A stretch of DNA of 64,000 bases from Vreelandella salicampi (GTDB lineage Bacteria; Pseudomonadota; Gammaproteobacteria; Pseudomonadales; Halomonadaceae): NCBI RefSeq assembly GCF_013415105.1, contig NZ_JACCDF010000005.1, positions 124,001 to 188,000 of the forward strand, read 5' to 3'. Within the stretch, counting starts at the first letter, position 1, and each line of letters begins with the position of its first letter. Made by a program: the position numbers and the translations under genes. A model generated the notes under the pieces. That model worked only from the letters and a program-made list of their open reading frames with translations, ran no database searches and was not told where the DNA came from. Positions 62,310-64,000 of the stretch are shown here, one piece after another.

Positions 62310-64000
62310 TTAATTTCTAAAAATTCTTTGTTTCAAAGGGGCCAAATTGATGACCAGATCACTCCGGACCTTCTCCCACTCATCCACAGAAAACTCCCTC
62401 CTAACGAGATTACCCAAGAGCTCTTCCTGTCTCGGCTGACCAAATGCCAGGCGATATAACGAGAGAATTTTGAGGGCTTCATCCAACCGCGATTCTTCAC
62501 GGCTCATGGGCATCATTGGAACCAATCGTTCAATTTGCGTAGTTCCTGAGGGAATATGCCAATAAGGCGTCAGATCGCTGGTACCCTTTTCAGAAAGCCG
62601 GCCAATTTTTGAAAACAAGGCCTCCCAGTAGTCTCTGCTGTCATCGATCTGGTTCAGGGCTAACCCATGAGAAACCACATACTCAGTCGCCCTGCGACGA
62701 ACCACTAATGATTTATAGCGGTTGACCCGCCCTTCCCTTTGCTCAATATCGATCGGATTAGTCGGCAAGTTCCAATGCACCACTCGGTTGCAATACCAGT
62801 GAAAATCCAGCCCTTCCTGACCGATGGATGTGGAATTCAGCATGAATGGTTTAAAGGGTGAATTAAAACCATCCCGGATATGCTCAACGCGAATTTGTTG
62901 CTTGTCATCCGTCGCGTTCTGTATGCCTAGTGGCACAGCGAAATGACAACGCAAAGAAGCATTCAGCGGGGTTAAGCGACGTTGACCATCAGCATGTCCC
63001 AAATATTGAAAGGTGACGGACGAAGTCTGAAAGCCCATAACGCCAGCAAATCTCTCTGCTGTCTCCTCAGCAGACAAACCGCTGTCCTTCAAAAGGTGCC
63101 CATATTCTTCGATCATGGCTTGAAAACCGCCAGCAGCACAGTAGGTCAGGATTTTGCGAGACTTCCAGGCACTGCTCAACTGGGAGGAGTTCTTTAGTCC
63201 AGTGCCTGATTGCTTTTCAATGACGGCAATAGACTCTGGCTTGTTGAATAGAGTAAGCACCCCAAAAGCAACGGTAACTGCCGCCTTTAATTGGTCCGAC
63301 GACCGAATATCCCAGAGTCCTGAGAACATTCGAAGCGCGCATACCCCAGGCCCAGCCAGTGAAAGCCAAGCAAGATAATCGGCCAAGTCGTTTGGCATTT
63401 TGCCCAGCGTTTTCTGGCCGTCCAGGAGCTGCTCCAGACTGTTCATAATCTCATCTAGATGTTTCCGTCGCCCTACATCAGCCGAATTTGCATACTCTGT
63501 CTGCAGCCAATCCTGCCAGTCCTCTAGCGCTTCGCTGTAACCACCAATATAGTCCAGCAACATACTTGCATAAGCATACCAATTATGGTCCTCAGGCCCT
63601 TTAGATTCATATTGACGGAGGGTTTTCAGCATATCTTCAAACTGCGTACTCCGGTGGGCCACAAGCTCTTCCAATGTCGCATCAACACGAACTAACGACA
63701 CTGAAGCCAGTACTCGCGAGGGGTAGATCAGTGACCACCCTGTTAGTGCGTTTTTACCCTCAAGGCGAATGAGCGGAATACTCCGCTTCTTATCCTCGAC
63801 AAAATACTTGGGGCGACTCCCGTTTCTTTTCTGAAGACGCCTCTCCACCTCATAAGACAACAAGCCGCTCAGAGCCCTTGGAACCATTGCCCAGGCCGAG
63901 AACAGCAGAGTTTTGGTGAAATTGGAGTTGACTGCAAAGGGACCTTGTAGGGGATAATGAGGTGCACTTGGGGGGATCCATAGCAGCTCTTCAACTCTGT
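62310..64000 (-). CDS. SNF2-like helicase, C-terminal part (runs off the right edge)
   Basis: About 563 residues are visible. The frame is open through the window edge, so the ATG at 63887 is not the true start. Upstream it continues with ELLWIPPSAPHYPLQGPFAV and LLFSAWAMVPRALSGLLSYE, the beginning of the second RecA lobe. The helicase motifs V and VI appear as NSTSIGQEGLDFHWYCNRVV and HWNLPTNPIDIEQREGRVNR near the middle of the visible part. Such proteins occur in defence islands, for instance DISARM-type and PLD-associated helicases. Its N-terminal domains, which would tell the system, are outside. A 330-bp gap separates it from druH, so it may be a separate transcription unit. Confidence 0.8.
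   Translation of the reverse strand, partial: RVEELLWIPPSAPHYPLQGPFAVNSNFTKTLLFSAWAMVPRALSGLLSYEVERRLQKRNGSRPKYFVEDKKRSIPLIRLEGKNALTGWSLIYPSRVLASVSLVRVDATLEELVAHRSTQFEDMLKTLRQYESKGPEDHNWYAYASMLLDYIGGYSEALEDWQDWLQTEYANSADVGRRKHLDEIMNSLEQLLDGQKTLGKMPNDLADYLAWLSLAGPGVCALRMFSGLWDIRSSDQLKAAVTVAFGVLTLFNKPESIAVIEKQSGTGLKNSSQLSSAWKSRKILTYCAAGGFQAMIEEYGHLLKDSGLSAEETAERFAGVMGFQTSSVTFQYLGHADGQRRLTPLNASLRCHFAVPLGIQNATDDKQQIRVEHIRDGFNSPFKPFMLNSTSIGQEGLDFHWYCNRVVHWNLPTNPIDIEQREGRVNRYKSLVVRRRATEYVVSHGLALNQIDDSRDYWEALFSKIGRLSEKGTSDLTPYWHIPSGTTQIERLVPMMPMSREESRLDEALKILSLYRLAFGQPRQEELLGNLVRREFSVDEWEKVRSDLVINLAPLKQRIFRN

Overview
The window looks like a chromosomal segment of a moderately GC-rich gammaproteobacterium, most likely a member of the Halomonadaceae (Halomonas or a close relative). 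This is inferred from the housekeeping proteins and their order: thrC-hom-dsbC-xerD, rplS-trmD-rimM-rpsP-ffh, minC/minD/minE, a DUF349 protein, and a PhaB-type acetoacetyl-CoA reductase that points to polyhydroxybutyrate metabolism. No rRNA is present, so the genus is a judgement and not proven.

Region 1 (1-23253) is core genome. It holds threonine synthesis (thrC partial, hom), periplasmic disulfide isomerization (dsbC), chromosome dimer resolution (xerD), a ribosomal/tRNA-modification operon ending in a clear terminator, ffh, a CcsA-like membrane protein, a CNNM/CorC-type membrane protein, a PlsC-like acyltransferase with a TetR regulator, a degenerate SRAP protein, an M16 protease, sbcB, the Min system, a DUF349 protein, phaB and an initiator tRNA (tRNA-fMet).

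Region 2 (23254-64000) starts directly behind the tRNA and reads as a mobile defence island: a small XRE regulator, a divergent excisionase-like protein, a tyrosine integrase and an HD-domain protein. A giant STAND-type NTPase with a nuclease-like N-terminus follows. Nearly everything beyond about 26.4 kb lies on the minus strand. The right end of the island is not in the window.

Region 3 (32164-36912) is the most unusual part. It is a compact peptide-modification (RiPP) operon: a 60-residue precursor-like peptide, a radical SAM/SPASM enzyme fused to an HExxH domain, a UPF0489/peptide-arginase-like enzyme, a GNAT acyltransferase and a GAMT/RMT2-like methyltransferase. The last gene is followed, in the right orientation, by a structure with the full architecture of an integron attC site. 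It therefore looks like a lone gene cassette placed behind the operon. The set suggests a peptide that is crosslinked, hydroxylated and altered at arginine or ornithine.

Region 4 (37454-39353) is an IS1182-like element whose transposase is broken by a 52-bp mini-insertion with a perfect 6-bp target duplication. Next to it lies a 159-bp MITE-like relative.

Region 5 (39423-50767) is a type I restriction-modification operon: hsdR, an embedded rmuC, hsdM, hsdS, an RloC-type anticodon nuclease, and a nuclease-fold protein. Region 6 (50823-64000) holds a CARF-like sigma-54 activator, a two-gene system matching type III Druantia (DruE helicase and DruH), and the C-terminal half of an SNF2-like helicase running off the window. 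Together regions 2, 5 and 6 offer DNA restriction, suicidal tRNA cleavage, helicase-based defence and NTPase-based abortive infection.
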